Notes: generated from the letters alone by a model not told the origin. Counted from the stretch's first letter, positions 1-9,879 are shown. The stretch is DNA of 45,072 nt from Leclercia adecarboxylata (GCA_002360945.1 DERO01000048.1:35949-81020), one strand, 5' to 3'. Translations and numbers: made by a program.

Positions 1-20
1 ACCAACTGAGCTAACGACCC
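1..20 (-). tRNA. tRNA-Lys, 5' end only (partial at window edge)
   Basis: The reverse complement of the first 20 bases reads GGGTCGTTAGCTCAGTTGGT. This is the acceptor 5' strand and D-arm start of the enterobacterial tRNA-Lys. The rest, including the anticodon, lies outside the window, so the lysine identity rests on the recognised 5' sequence and on context: in E. coli a lysT/valT/lysW cluster lies directly downstream of cpoB. The tRNA cluster is repetitive, which would explain a contig break here. Confidence 0.8.
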
Positions 21-63
21 ACTATTTTGGCTGCTTTTGGGCTGTTTGATATCCCTTGGCAAC

Positions 64-99
64 GGCGGCATATATTACTGATTTAAGAATTCTGCGCAA
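64..99 (-). promoter_or_regulatory. Predicted sigma-70 promoter of the tRNA operon
   Basis: On the minus strand a -35-like TTGCGC (94-99) is followed after 16 bp by a -10 TAATAT (72-77), then a GC-rich discriminator GCCGCCG. A GC-rich discriminator is typical of stringently controlled stable-RNA promoters. Transcription would start near 64-66, about 45 nt before the mature tRNA. This is a motif-based call only. Confidence 0.5.
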
Positions 100-147
100 C
101 TAATATTTTGATGAATATCACTTAACTGCTTAGGAAGTATGCGGCAA

Positions 148-173
148 GACCAGAAAAAACGCGATTTCTGGTC
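148..173 (-). terminator. Hairpin after cpoB, possible terminator
   Basis: A perfect 9-bp inverted repeat, GACCAGAAA (148-156) and TTTCTGGTC (165-173), with an 8-base loop starts 9 bases downstream of the cpoB stop. On the minus strand it is followed by TTGCCGC rather than a clean U-tract. It may be a weak terminator or an RNA-stability stem separating tol-pal-cpoB from the tRNA promoter. Confidence 0.4.
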
Positions 174-182
174 AACCGGCAA

Positions 183-977
183 TCATCCCATCGCAGCAAG
201 ACGTTTTTGCGCTTGTTTTGCACCTTCGGTGCCCGGGAACTTAGTGACCACCTGCTGGAAGACGGCCTTCGCTTTCGCGGTGTCGCCTTTGTCCTGCATG
301 ATCACCCCCACCTTGTACATCGCGTCAGGGGCTTTCGGTGATTTCGGGTAATTTTTTACCACGGAGGCAAAATAGAATGCCGCGTCGTCTTTTTTACCCT
401 TGTTGTAATTCAACTGTCCCAGCCAGTAGTTCGCATTGGGCTGATAGGTGGAATCAGGGTATTTCTTCACGAAGTTCTGAAACGCCGCCATCGCCTCGTC
501 CTGGCGCGAACTATCCTGCACCAGGGCTATCGCCGCATTGTAGTCAGTATTCGCATCACCGCTCTGTACAGGCGCGCCTGTTGAGGCTGACGCGTCAGCC
601 TGCGGCGTTGCCGTAGCACCAGCTGCGCCGGTTTGATCGCCTGCGGCTGGCTGCGCTGCTGCGCCACCATTATTCAGGCTATCCATCTGCAGCAGGATCT
701 GCTTCTGACGCTCCACAACCTGATTGAGCTGGTACTGGCTTTCCTGGATCTGTCCACGGAGTGAGTCAATATCGGCCTGGTTGTCAGAGAGCTGCTGCTG
801 AAGTTGGGTTAAAAGCTGGCTGTGAGCATTAGAAATACGCTCGAGTTGGGTGACCCGGTCTTCTACCGAGCCTGAGCCGACACTACTGATTGGTGCCTGA
901 GCAAAAGCGGCCCAGGGGGCCGCTATACCAACCAGTAACGACAGACTCAACAGATGATGTCTGAAGTTACTGCTCAT
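183..977 (-). CDS. cpoB: Cell division coordinator CpoB (YbgF)
   Basis: Periplasmic protein of 264 residues that binds TolA and coordinates PBP1B-driven peptidoglycan synthesis with Tol-Pal-driven outer-membrane constriction at the septum (known of the family). Residues 1-26 form a signal peptide ending PWAAFA before QAP. Residues about 35-100 are Q/L-rich heptads expected to form the trimerising coiled coil. An Ala/Gly/Thr-rich linker follows (about 103-140). The C-terminal 120 residues carry three TPR-like units, visible in the repeated pattern YWLGQLNYNKGKKDDAAFYF and MYKVGVIMQDKGDTAKAKAV. It is the last gene of the tol-pal operon, 9 bp after pal. The length matches the E. coli protein (263 aa). 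Confidence 0.96.
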   Translation of the reverse strand: MSSNFRHHLLSLSLLVGIAAPWAAFAQAPISSVGSGSVEDRVTQLERISNAHSQLLTQLQQQLSDNQADIDSLRGQIQESQYQLNQVVERQKQILLQMDSLNNGGAAAQPAAGDQTGAAGATATPQADASASTGAPVQSGDANTDYNAAIALVQDSSRQDEAMAAFQNFVKKYPDSTYQPNANYWLGQLNYNKGKKDDAAFYFASVVKNYPKSPKAPDAMYKVGVIMQDKGDTAKAKAVFQQVVTKFPGTEGAKQAQKRLAAMG

Positions 978-986
978 GCAATTCTC

Positions 987-1532
<546 letters not shown>

Positions 1533-1542
1533 TTAATTATTA

Positions 1543-2835
1543 TTACAGGTACGGCGACCAGGCAGGTGATTTTACCTGTCCATCAGTTGCCGGAATACGC
1601 GCTTTGAAACGCCCATCGGTAGAAACCAGATTCAGCACGGATCCCATCCCCTGAGAAGAGCTGTAGATAACCATAGTGCCGTTAGGTGCCAGACTTGGCG
1701 TTTCATCCAGGAAAGTTGACGACAGAACTTGCACGCCACCCCCGCCCAGATCTTGTTTGGCAATGTGCTGCTGACCGCCGGCCGAGCTAACCATTACCAT
1801 AAACTTGCCGTCAGCGCTGACGTCTGCGTCCTGGTTCTGTGAACCTTCCCAGGTGATACGCTGCGGTGCACCGCCGTTAACATTAACTTTATAAACCTGT
1901 GGACGACCCGCCTGGTCAGAGGTAAAGGCCAGGTTCTGGCTGTCCGGGAACCAGGTTGGTTCGGTGTTGTTGCTGCGACCGTCGGTGACCTGACGGATCT
2001 GGCCGGAGCCGATGTCCATCACGTACAGGTTCAGGCTACCGGTTTTAGACAGGGCAAATGCCAGTTTAGAACCGTCCGGAGAGAATGCCGGTGCCCCGTT
2101 GTGACGTGGGAAGGAGGCAACCTGACGCACCGCGCCGTTAGACAGAGTCTGGATAACCAGCGCTGAACGACCGCTTTCGAAGGTTACGTACGCCAGCTTA
2201 GAACCGTCCGGTGACCAGGCCGGTGACATCAGCGGCTGCGGTGAACGGTGAACGGTGAACTGGTTGTAGCCATCGTAGTCAGAAACGCGCAGCTCATACG
2301 GGAACTGGCCGCCGTTGGTCTGCACCACATAAGCGATACGGGTGCGGAATGCGCCTTTGATGCTGGTCAGCTTCTCAAACACTTCATCACTCGCCGTGTG
2401 GCCCGCATAACGCAGCCACTGCTTATTCACCTTGTAGGTGTTCTGTGCCAGCACGGTACCTGGTGCGCCGCCGGTATCAACCAGCTGGTACGCCACGGTA
2501 TAACCGCCGTCCGGGTTAGGGGTAACCTGACCCACAACCACCGCATCAATCCCCAGCGCAGACCATGCCGCTGGCTGCAGCTCAGCTGCAGTACCCGGCT
2601 GCTGTGGCAGACGAGAACGATCTAAGGGGTTGAATTTACCGCTGTTGCGCAGGTCAGCAGCAACAATGCCACCCACATCTTCCGGCGCAGCGCCCGGTCC
2701 TTTCCACTGGAACGGAACCACGCCAATCGGACGTGCCGAGTCCACCCCCTGGGTGATCTCGATACGCACTTCTGCGTGCAGCACAGCTGCCCACAGCATA
2801 AAGAAACCTACTGCTACACGTAATGCCTGCTTCAT
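1543..2835 (-). CDS. tolB: Tol-Pal system translocation protein TolB
   Basis: Periplasmic protein of 430 residues that shuttles between Pal and the TolA C-terminal domain. It has a signal peptide ([21 protein letters not shown]), an N-terminal alpha/beta domain (about 22-165), and a six-bladed beta-propeller built from WD40-like PD40 repeats, seen as repeated [39 protein letters not shown] and SPAWSPYL. The start is the second ATG of a tandem pair (2835), which gives the E. coli length; the other ATG lies one codon upstream. A 133-bp gap separates it from tolA, so an internal promoter is possible, although I see no strong one. Confidence 0.97.
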   Translation of the reverse strand: MKQALRVAVGFFMLWAAVLHAEVRIEITQGVDSARPIGVVPFQWKGPGAAPEDVGGIVAADLRNSGKFNPLDRSRLPQQPGTAAELQPAAWSALGIDAVVVGQVTPNPDGGYTVAYQLVDTGGAPGTVLAQNTYKVNKQWLRYAGHTASDEVFEKLTSIKGAFRTRIAYVVQTNGGQFPYELRVSDYDGYNQFTVHRSPQPLMSPAWSPDGSKLAYVTFESGRSALVIQTLSNGAVRQVASFPRHNGAPAFSPDGSKLAFALSKTGSLNLYVMDIGSGQIRQVTDGRSNNTEPTWFPDSQNLAFTSDQAGRPQVYKVNVNGGAPQRITWEGSQNQDADVSADGKFMVMVSSAGGQQHIAKQDLGGGGVQVLSSTFLDETPSLAPNGTMVIYSSSQGMGSVLNLVSTDGRFKARIPATDGQVKSPAWSPYL

Positions 2836-2968
2836 CATGTCTCCCATATCCGGGTAACCTTACCCGCGATAATTTAGCAGAATGTTAACAAACCCAAATA
2901 AACAAAACTACCAGAACGCTAAGACTAAACCTGGCCTGTTTTTCCCCGTTTGCACAGGAAAATAAATC

Positions 2969-4354
2969 TTAAGGCTTGAAGTCCAGTGGTGCATTTTTGA
3001 ATGTTTCATATACCGCTTGAGAAGGCGGTTTCGGGAACTTGGTCATCCTGCTGGTCGCAGACAACATCTGCTGACAGAATGCCTCGTCGCCACCTTCTTT
3101 TTTCACGCTAAGAATAGTCCCGTCCGCGCTAAGGTTTACCCGAAGCGTACAGGTTTTCCCCCTGAAGCTATCCCAGTCGTACAGATGCCCACGAATAGCG
3201 GCCTGTACCTGCGCAATATAAGATGCAATCTCGGCTTGAGACGCACCGCCTTGCCCTGGCTTACTTCCTTTAGCAGGAGATGCACCACCTGCGCTACCGC
3301 TGTTGCTACCTTTCGGCGCATTCTTACCTGAGCTCAAATCGCCGAACAGGTCGTCAACGTCCGAAGCGGCTGCTTTTTCCGCGGCGGCTTTTTTCGCTGC
3401 TGCGGCTTTCGCGGCGGCAGCTTTGTCAGCAGCAGCTTTATCGGCAGCGGCCTTTTTCTCTGCAGCCGCTTTTTCGGCCGCGGCTTTTTTATCAGCGGCG
3501 GCTTTTTCTGCGGCAGCAGCTTTCTTCTCAGCAGCGGCTTTTTCTGCGGCAGCAGCTTTCTTCTCAGCAGCGGCTTTTTCTGCGGCAGCAGCTTTCTCTG
3601 CAGCGGCTTTTTCAGCTGCTGCGGCCTTTTTAGCCGCTTCGGCAGCCGCTTTCTTCTCGGCTTCCTGGGCTGCCTGTTTGGCTGCTTCAGCTTCCGCTTT
3701 TTTCTGCGCGTCGGCAGCGGCTTTCTTCGCAGCTTCGGCTTCTACTTTCTTCTTCGCATCCGCAGCGGCTTTAGCGGCTTCGGCTTCCGCCTGTTTTTGC
3801 GCATCGGCAGCGGCTTTTTTCGCGGCTAATGCAGCGGCATCCGCGGCTTGTTTTGCCGCCTCAGCAGCTTGCTTCGCCTGAGCATCGGCCTGCGCTTTGG
3901 CATCTGCTGCGGCTTTGGCTGCTGCCTCTTCCGCCTGCTTCTGTTTTTCCTGCGCTTGCTTCGCTGCGGCCTCAGCCTGTTTCTGCTGCTCCGCCTGCTC
4001 TTTCGCTGCTTCCTGCGCCTGCAGACGTTCTTTCTCGAGCTGCTTCAGACGTTCCTGCTCGGCGGCCTGCTTTTCACGCAGCTCTTCCGCCTGCTGTTGC
4101 GCCTGCTTTTCGCGTTGCTCTTCAGCACGTTTTGCACTCGCCTGCTGTTGCTGCTGGCGGTTATAGTTTTGCACCACCGCGCCGGGATCGACCATCACGG
4201 CATCGATGGATGAACCTCCCCCACCGCCGGCAGCGGCATCGAGATGCTCATCGAACGAACTCCAGATCAGTGCTGCAAAAAGAATGACATGCAGTACCGC
4301 CGAGATAATGATCGCCCGCTTAAGCTTATCGTTTTGTTCGGTTGCCTTTGACAC
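2969..4354 (-). CDS. tolA: Cell envelope integrity protein TolA
   Basis: Inner-membrane-anchored protein that spans the periplasm and transmits proton-motive-force energy from TolQR to TolB-Pal. It is also the entry receptor for group A colicins and filamentous phage. Domain I has one membrane helix (about residues 14-34) containing the Ser18/His22 pattern that contacts TolQR. Domain II is a very long Ala/Lys/Glu/Gln helix (about 60-330). Domain III (about 365-461) is globular, with the conserved segments YIAQVQAAIRGHLYDWDSFRGK and CQQMLSATSRMTKFPKPP (cysteines in CTLRV and FCQQ). At 461 residues it is about 40 longer than E. coli TolA. The extra length is in domain II, where a 12-residue unit repeats. 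Confidence 0.97.
   Translation of the reverse strand: MSKATEQNDKLKRAIIISAVLHVILFAALIWSSFDEHLDAAAGGGGGSSIDAVMVDPGAVVQNYNRQQQQQASAKRAEEQREKQAQQQAEELREKQAAEQERLKQLEKERLQAQEAAKEQAEQQKQAEAAAKQAQEKQKQAEEAAAKAAADAKAQADAQAKQAAEAAKQAADAAALAAKKAAADAQKQAEAEAAKAAADAKKKVEAEAAKKAAADAQKKAEAEAAKQAAQEAEKKAAAEAAKKAAAAEKAAAEKAAAAEKAAAEKKAAAAEKAAAEKKAAAAEKAAADKKAAAEKAAAEKKAAADKAAADKAAAAKAAAAKKAAAEKAAASDVDDLFGDLSSGKNAPKGSNSGSAGGASPAKGSKPGQGGASQAEIASYIAQVQAAIRGHLYDWDSFRGKTCTLRVNLSADGTILSVKKEGGDEAFCQQMLSATSRMTKFPKPPSQAVYETFKNAPLDFKP
3500..3597. repeat. 36-bp tandem repeat inside tolA
   Basis: A 36-bp unit occurs exactly twice (3500-3535 and 3536-3571). A third copy matches for its first 26 bases before diverging. 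In TolA the unit encodes 12 residues of Ala/Lys/Glu helix. Copies identical at the DNA level point to recent slippage or recombination rather than only amino-acid bias, although the surrounding sequence is also low in complexity. Confidence 0.9.
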
Positions 4355-4391
4355 TATGGGTTCCCAAAAACTCTGTTGTGTACGCAGATGA

Positions 4392-4820
4392 TCAAATAGG
4401 CTGCGTCATCAAGCCGACTGACTTAACGCCCGCGCTATGCAACAGGTTCAGCGCTTTTATTATTTCATCGTAAGGCACGTCTTTCGCACCACCGATTAAG
4501 AAGACCGTTTTCGGATTGGACTGCAGACGTCGTTGCGCTTCGGCAATGACCTGCTCAGGCGGCAACTGATCGAGACGATCCTTTTCAACCACCACGCTGT
4601 ACTGCCCTACTCCGGATACCTCAATGATGACCGGTGGATCGTCATTGGTGCTTACAGCCTGAGATTCTGTCGCATCCGGCAGATCAACCTCAACGCTCTG
4701 GGTAATGATGGGTGCTGTGGCCATAAAGATCAGCAGCAGCACCAGCAGTACGTCCAGCAGCGGTACAATGTTGATTTCGGACTTTAGTTCGCGACGACCC
4801 CGTCCACGCTGTCTGGCCAT
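4392..4820 (-). CDS. tolR: Tol-Pal system protein TolR
   Basis: Inner-membrane subunit of the TolQR proton-driven motor, of the ExbD/TolR/MotB-like family; 142 residues. A short basic cytoplasmic N-terminus precedes one membrane helix (about 20-38), with the essential proton-path Asp23 in VPLLDVLLVLLLIF. The periplasmic domain ends with AKDVPYDEIIKALNLLHSAG and the C-terminal MTQPI. It follows tolQ after 3 bp and precedes tolA by 37 bp, fitting tight co-expression of the motor and its TolA effector. Confidence 0.97.
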   Translation of the reverse strand: MARQRGRGRRELKSEINIVPLLDVLLVLLLIFMATAPIITQSVEVDLPDATESQAVSTNDDPPVIIEVSGVGQYSVVVEKDRLDQLPPEQVIAEAQRRLQSNPKTVFLIGGAKDVPYDEIIKALNLLHSAGVKSVGLMTQPI

Positions 4821-4823
4821 GGT

Positions 4824-5917
<1,094 letters not shown>

Positions 5918-5964
5918 TTTACATCCCGGTAATACAAAAAGAGTAAGAGCTTTTAAACGTCGTT

Positions 5965-5993
5965 ACTATACGCGCGGGAATGGTGGTTTGGAA
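5965..5993 (-). promoter_or_regulatory. Candidate promoter of ybgC-tolQRAB-pal-cpoB
   Basis: On the minus strand TTCCAA (5988-5993) and TATAGT (5965-5970) are separated by 17 bp, placing a start near 5958, about 40 nt before the ybgC ATG. This is the only well-spaced sigma-70-like pair I see in the 148-bp gap between ybgE and ybgC. The -35 match is poor. Confidence 0.4.
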
Positions 5994-6021
5994 TGGGGGA
6001 AGGTAAACGGAGAGTAAATAT

Positions 6022-6045
6022 TTATGGGCCAGGGTAAGCCCATAA
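6022..6045 (-). terminator. Hairpin downstream of ybgE
   Basis: The inverted repeat TTATGGGC (6022-6029) and GCCCATAA (6038-6045) has an 8-base loop and lies 20 bp after the ybgE stop. On the minus strand it is followed by AT-rich sequence (AATATTTAC) without a strict U-run. It may attenuate read-through from cydABX-ybgE into ybgC-tol. Confidence 0.35.
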
Positions 6046-6065
6046 TATTAACGGATAGTTCTTAT

Positions 6066-6350
6066 TCAGTTGAAAAAGAAAATCAGGCCGACAAGAAGCA
6101 CCACATCAGCGATCAGCGGGCAGAAGATGCCCTGCCAGTGAACGGCTTTCGGCCGAAAGCCAACGCCGTGGATCACCCCGGCGCACACCGCCCACATGAT
6201 GAGAAAACCGTGCCAGATTTCAAGCTCGCTGGTCTTCGCCGCAAAGCGCGACGGGTCCCAGAAGATACAACCTGCCAGCAGTAAGGCCATCACTAAGGAA
6301 AGCGCCCTGAGCGGGCGCTTGTCCATGATCCCGTAGAGATACGCGATCAT
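6066..6350 (-). CDS. ybgE: Cyd operon membrane protein YbgE
   Basis: Small inner-membrane protein of 94 residues (E. coli homologue 97) encoded as the last gene of the cyd operon. Three hydrophobic segments are visible: about 15-30 (LRALSLVMALLLAGCIFW), 46-64 and 72-93. The exact role is unknown; co-conservation with cydABX suggests a link to cytochrome bd assembly or function. The ATG shares one base with the cydX TGA, so translation is coupled. The first ten residues differ most from the E. coli protein. Confidence 0.92.
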   Translation of the reverse strand: MIAYLYGIMDKRPLRALSLVMALLLAGCIFWDPSRFAAKTSELEIWHGFLIMWAVCAGVIHGVGFRPKAVHWQGIFCPLIADVVLLVGLIFFFN

Positions 6351-6463
6351 CAGTGCTTTTCTTCACCGGCTTTGGACGCTTCAACGTGCTCAAGCGCCAG
6401 GGCGGTAATCACACCAAATGCACAGGCAAGAAGCGTTCCTAAAATCCATGCGAAATACCACAT
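6350..6463 (-). CDS. cydX: Cytochrome bd-I oxidase small subunit CydX
   Basis: A 37-residue single-span membrane protein beginning MWYFAWILGTLLACAFGVI. CydX is the third subunit of cytochrome bd-I, needed for full activity and for stability of the heme b595/d pocket. The conserved Trp-Tyr-Phe-Ala-Trp start and Glu25 near the helix end (ALALEHVE) are present. It begins 14 bp after cydB with an AAGGAG ribosome site. A longer frame that extends upstream runs antiparallel in register to cydB and is an artefact; the short form is the gene. Confidence 0.95.
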   Translation of the reverse strand: MWYFAWILGTLLACAFGVITALALEHVEASKAGEEKH

Positions 6464-6477
6464 ATTCAGCTCCTTCC

Positions 6478-7617
6478 TTAATACATAGAGTGAGTATTGC
6501 TTTCGATATGTTCTTTCGTGATACGACCGTACATTTTCCAGTAACACCAGGTGGTGTAAGCCAGGATGATCGGTACGAACACGGCAGCCACAAACGTCAT
6601 CAGGTTCAGGGTCATCTGACTGGAGGTGGAATCCCACATCGTCAGACTCGCATTCATCATGGTGCTGGATGGCATCACGAATGGGAACATCGCGATACCG
6701 GCCGTCAGAATGATGCACGCCAGCGTCAGTGAAGAGAAGACGAATGCCCATGCACCTTTTTCCATGCGGGAAGTCAGCAGGGTCAGCAGCGGCAGAACCA
6801 CGCCCAGGGCCGGAATAGCCCACAGCACCGGTGTGTTATTGAAGTTCACCAGCCAGGCGCCTGCCTGACGAGCCACTTCTTTGGTCAGCGGGTTAGACGG
6901 CGCGGTATGGTTAATCGCAGAGGTCACCACGTAACCGTCGATACCGAACATCACCCACACACCGGCCAGCGCGAAGCCAACCAGGGTCACCAGAGCCGCA
7001 ATCTGCGAGACGGCGCGAGAACGCAGGTGCAGTTCACCCACGGTACGCATCTGCAGGTAGGTGGCACCCTGAGTCAGGATCATCGCCACGCTGACCACGC
7101 CCGCCAGCAGACCGAACGGGTTCAGCAGCTGGAAGAAGTTGCCGGTGTAGTACAGGCGCATATATTCATCGAGGTGGAACGGCACGCCCTGCAGCAGGTT
7201 GCCGAACGCCACGCCGATCACCAGCGGCGGCACGAAGCTACCGATGAAGATGCCCCAGTCCCACATGTTGCGCCAGCGGGTGTCTTCGATCTTCGAGCGG
7301 TAGTCAAAACCGACCGGACGGAAGAACAAGGACGCCAGCACCAGAATCATCGCCACGTAGAAGCCGGAGAACGCAGCCGCGTAGACCATCGGCCAGGCAG
7401 CGAACAGCGCGCCGCCTGCGGTGATCAGCCACACCTGGTTACCGTCCCAGTGCGGGGCGATGGAGTTAATCATAATTCGACGCTCGGTATCATTACGACC
7501 GAGGAAGCGGGTGAGCATGCCCACCCCCATGTCGAAACCGTCAGTGACCGCAAAACCAATCAGTAAGATCCCGACCAGCAGCCACCAGATAAAACGCAAT
7601 ACTTCATAATCGATCAT
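6478..7617 (-). CDS. cydB: Cytochrome bd-I ubiquinol oxidase subunit II
   Basis: A 379-residue integral membrane protein with about nine membrane helices; it pairs with CydA to form the high-oxygen-affinity quinol oxidase that reduces O2 to water. Recognisable are the N-terminal FAVTDGFDMGVGML segment and the conserved motif IAPHWDGNQVWLITAGGALFAAWP. The length is identical to that of E. coli CydB. It lies 15 bp after cydA and 14 bp before cydX. Confidence 0.98.
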   Translation of the reverse strand: MIDYEVLRFIWWLLVGILLIGFAVTDGFDMGVGMLTRFLGRNDTERRIMINSIAPHWDGNQVWLITAGGALFAAWPMVYAAAFSGFYVAMILVLASLFFRPVGFDYRSKIEDTRWRNMWDWGIFIGSFVPPLVIGVAFGNLLQGVPFHLDEYMRLYYTGNFFQLLNPFGLLAGVVSVAMILTQGATYLQMRTVGELHLRSRAVSQIAALVTLVGFALAGVWVMFGIDGYVVTSAINHTAPSNPLTKEVARQAGAWLVNFNNTPVLWAIPALGVVLPLLTLLTSRMEKGAWAFVFSSLTLACIILTAGIAMFPFVMPSSTMMNASLTMWDSTSSQMTLNLMTFVAAVFVPIILAYTTWCYWKMYGRITKEHIESNTHSMY

Positions 7618-7632
7618 TTGACGACTCCTGTC

Positions 7633-9234
7633 TTACCGTGCCGGCTGAGTAGTCACGGTGGACTGCTCGTAGTGGGACTGAGAAGCAACGGTTGACTGCT
7701 CATAGTGGTAACGACCGGTTTTCAGGCTGCTTGGGCCAAGGCGCGCAAACTTGAACATCAGGAACAGTTCAGCCACCAGGAACAGGGTATACAGACCACA
7801 AATCAGCAGCATGGAGAAAATCAGATCCCCGGCGGTCAGGGAGGAGTTCGCTACCGCGGTTGGCAGCACCTCACCGATAGCCCACGGCTGACGACCGTAT
7901 TCGGCAACAAACCAGCCGGATTCGATGGCGATCCACGGCAGTGGCATGCCGTACAGCGCAGAGCGCAGCAGCCATTTACGCTGACCGATACGGTTACGAA
8001 TCACAGACCAGAAGGAGGCAGCAATGATCAACAGCATGATGATGCCGCAGCCAACCATGATACGGAACGCGAAGTATAGCGGCGCAACGCGTGGAATCGA
8101 GTCTTTGGTCGCCATCTGAATCTGCTCTTCCGTCGCGTCAGAGACGTTCGGGGTATAGCGTTTCAGCAGCAGGCCGTAACCGAGGTCTTTTTTCACGTTG
8201 TTGAACTGATCGCGAACGGACTGATCGGTAGAGCCGGAACGCAGCTGCTCCAGCAGGGAGTAAGCTTTCATCCCGTTACGGATACGCTCTTCATGCTGCA
8301 CCAGCAGATCTTTCAGGCCGATAACCGGCGTATCCACAGAGCGGGTGGCGATGATGCCCAACGCATAAGGGATCTGAATAGCGAAGTGGTTTTCCTGGGC
8401 ATCCTGATCGGGAATACCAAACAGGGTAAACGCTGCCGGAGCCGGTTGGGTTTCCCACTCTGCTTCGATTGCCGCCAGTTTGGTTTTCTGCACGTCACCC
8501 ATCTCGTAGCCAGATTCATCACCCAGTACGATCACGGAGAGAATAGCCGCCATACCGAAGCTCGCCGCGATGGCGAAAGAGCGTTTAGCAAAGGCGAAGT
8601 CACGACCACGCAGCATGTAGTAGGAGCTGATGCCCAGCACGAACATCGCGCCGCAGACATAGCCAGATGCCACGGTGTGAACAAATTTCACCTGAGCAAC
8701 CGGGTTCAGCACCAGCTCGGAGAAGCTAACCATCTCCATACGCATGGTTTCGAAGTTAAAATCAGACGCGATAGGGTTCTGCATCCAGCCGTTGGCTACC
8801 AGGATCCACAGCGCGGACAGGTTAGAGCCTAAAGCAACCAGCCAGGTGACAGCCATGTGCTGCACTTTACCCAGACGATCCCAGCCAAAGAAGAACAGAC
8901 CTACAAAGGTGGATTCGAGGAAGAAGGCCATCAGACCTTCAATGGCCAGCGGCGCACCGAAGATATCCCCGACATAGTGGGAATAGTAAGACCAGTTAGT
9001 CCCGAACTGGAACTCCATGGTCAGACCGGTGGCCACGCCCAGTGCAAAGTTGATACCAAACAACTTGCCCCAGAACTTGGTCATATCTTTATAAATCTGT
9101 TTGCCGGAAAGGACGTAGACCGTCTCCATAATGGCCAGCAGAAACGCCATACCGAGCGTCAGTGGCACAAACAGGAAGTGGTACATCGCGGTCAAGGCAA
9201 ACTGTAAGCGCGACAGTTCGACTATATCTAACAT
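7633..9234 (-). CDS. cydA: Cytochrome bd-I ubiquinol oxidase subunit I
   Basis: Catalytic heme-bearing subunit (533 residues) that oxidises ubiquinol and carries hemes b558, b595 and d. The axial ligand His19 is present in TAMYHFLF, and the heme b558 ligand His in [11 protein letters not shown]. The Q-loop follows after [20 protein letters not shown], and the conserved [13 protein letters not shown] lies near the C-terminus. The start is the second of two tandem ATGs (AAGGAG spaced 5 nt), giving MLDIVELSR as in E. coli. The protein is 11 residues longer than the E. coli protein because the C-terminal tail unit HYEQSTV-4aa is duplicated. Expression should be oxygen-controlled from the FNR/ArcA sites upstream. 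Confidence 0.98.
   Translation of the reverse strand: MLDIVELSRLQFALTAMYHFLFVPLTLGMAFLLAIMETVYVLSGKQIYKDMTKFWGKLFGINFALGVATGLTMEFQFGTNWSYYSHYVGDIFGAPLAIEGLMAFFLESTFVGLFFFGWDRLGKVQHMAVTWLVALGSNLSALWILVANGWMQNPIASDFNFETMRMEMVSFSELVLNPVAQVKFVHTVASGYVCGAMFVLGISSYYMLRGRDFAFAKRSFAIAASFGMAAILSVIVLGDESGYEMGDVQKTKLAAIEAEWETQPAPAAFTLFGIPDQDAQENHFAIQIPYALGIIATRSVDTPVIGLKDLLVQHEERIRNGMKAYSLLEQLRSGSTDQSVRDQFNNVKKDLGYGLLLKRYTPNVSDATEEQIQMATKDSIPRVAPLYFAFRIMVGCGIIMLLIIAASFWSVIRNRIGQRKWLLRSALYGMPLPWIAIESGWFVAEYGRQPWAIGEVLPTAVANSSLTAGDLIFSMLLICGLYTLFLVAELFLMFKFARLGPSSLKTGRYHYEQSTVASQSHYEQSTVTTQPAR
7642..7707. repeat. 33-bp tandem duplication in the cydA 3' end
   Basis: Two adjacent 33-bp units (7642-7674 and 7675-7707) agree at 26 of 33 positions by my count and encode [11 protein letters not shown] followed by [12 protein letters not shown]. 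coli CydA has a single copy (RYHFEQSSTTTQPAR). The amount of divergence suggests an older duplication. It lies in the cytoplasmic C-terminal tail, away from the hemes. Confidence 0.85.
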
Positions 9235-9522
9235 CATGACTCCTTGCTCATCGCATGAAGACTCCGGGAGTGAATCTCGTTAGAAAAGATCCACACACAT
9301 GCCCCAATACAAAAATTATCAGCTTCCTTTCTTCGTTACTTAATCTTCCCATGAGGAAAAAAGCCATGATGAAAGGTTACAGATACGTTAATAAAAACCC
9401 GAAATTGATCCCGCGAATATATTACGCTGCAAAACCCTTACAATAAACAGGTTTTTATTGAAAGTGTTTTACGTTTTACGACGGTGATCAATATATAGCG
9501 AATTTACCACTTTTTGACCAGA

Positions 9523-9536
9523 TTGATCGGGATCAA
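9523..9536 (-). promoter_or_regulatory. FNR binding site, promoter-proximal
   Basis: TTGATCGGGATCAA is a perfect match to the FNR consensus TTGAT-N4-ATCAA. It overlaps the predicted cydA transcription start, a position suited to repression. Its centre lies 52 bp from the second site, the spacing expected from the E. coli sites at about -1 and -53. Confidence 0.85.
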
Positions 9537-9574
9537 TTTAACGCTTTTTGATGCCCTTTTCCAGGCATTAGATA

Positions 9575-9588
9575 TTGATATAAATCAA
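9575..9588 (-). promoter_or_regulatory. FNR binding site, promoter-distal
   Basis: TTGATATAAATCAA is a second perfect FNR consensus palindrome, upstream of the predicted -35 region of cydA. Two full-consensus sites five helical turns apart suggest cooperative repression when oxygen is absent. Confidence 0.85.
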
Positions 9589-9879
9589 TATCGACTGGCG
9601 GTGTTAAAGGTGTTTCTTGATGGTGAATCGAATGACTTTTTTGTTAATTTTATGTTGGTGTGATGGGCTAATAGTTATTGAATCTGCACTGTAATATCAA
9701 TAAAGGTGATTTAAATTAACCTGGGACTCGTCGTCTATTTTAATAGACGCCATAACAGCAAGTGGAGTTACTCCACGACACTTATTCAGAGAATGGATAG
9801 TGGGATAATTAAATAACAATTAATTTACTTTTAACCCCCTTTAAATTAACACCACATTGTTATCATTTTGTATAACGCA

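Larger units (their letters stand above)
9235..9850 (-). promoter_or_regulatory. Upstream control region of cydABX
   Basis: This stretch of about 600 bp holds no gene; E. coli K-12 has mngRAB between sucD and cydA. It contains two perfect FNR sites and several boxes close to the ArcA consensus GTTAATTA: 9642-9651 (TGTTAATTTT, plus-strand reading) and GTTAATTTAA on the minus strand at 9711-9720 and 9841-9850. In E. coli ArcA-P activates and FNR represses cydAB under anoxia, giving peak expression at low oxygen. A -10-like element sits just upstream of the proximal FNR site, which places the main start about 295 nt before cydA, close to E. coli P1. Confidence 0.75.

Noticed and set aside
3490..3620. 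Possible CRISPR-like repeat array
   Set aside because: The repeats are directly adjacent without spacers, encode TolA helix in frame, and there are no cas genes.
3303..3881. A 192-codon Ala/Ser/Phe-rich frame on the plus strand opposite tolA
   Set aside because: It is the complement of the tolA Ala/Lys/Glu repeat; the low complexity keeps several frames open by chance.
6464..6823. Long frame running into cydX from within cydB
   Set aside because: The upstream portion is cydB read in a wrong register; only the last 37 codons match CydX and have a ribosome site.
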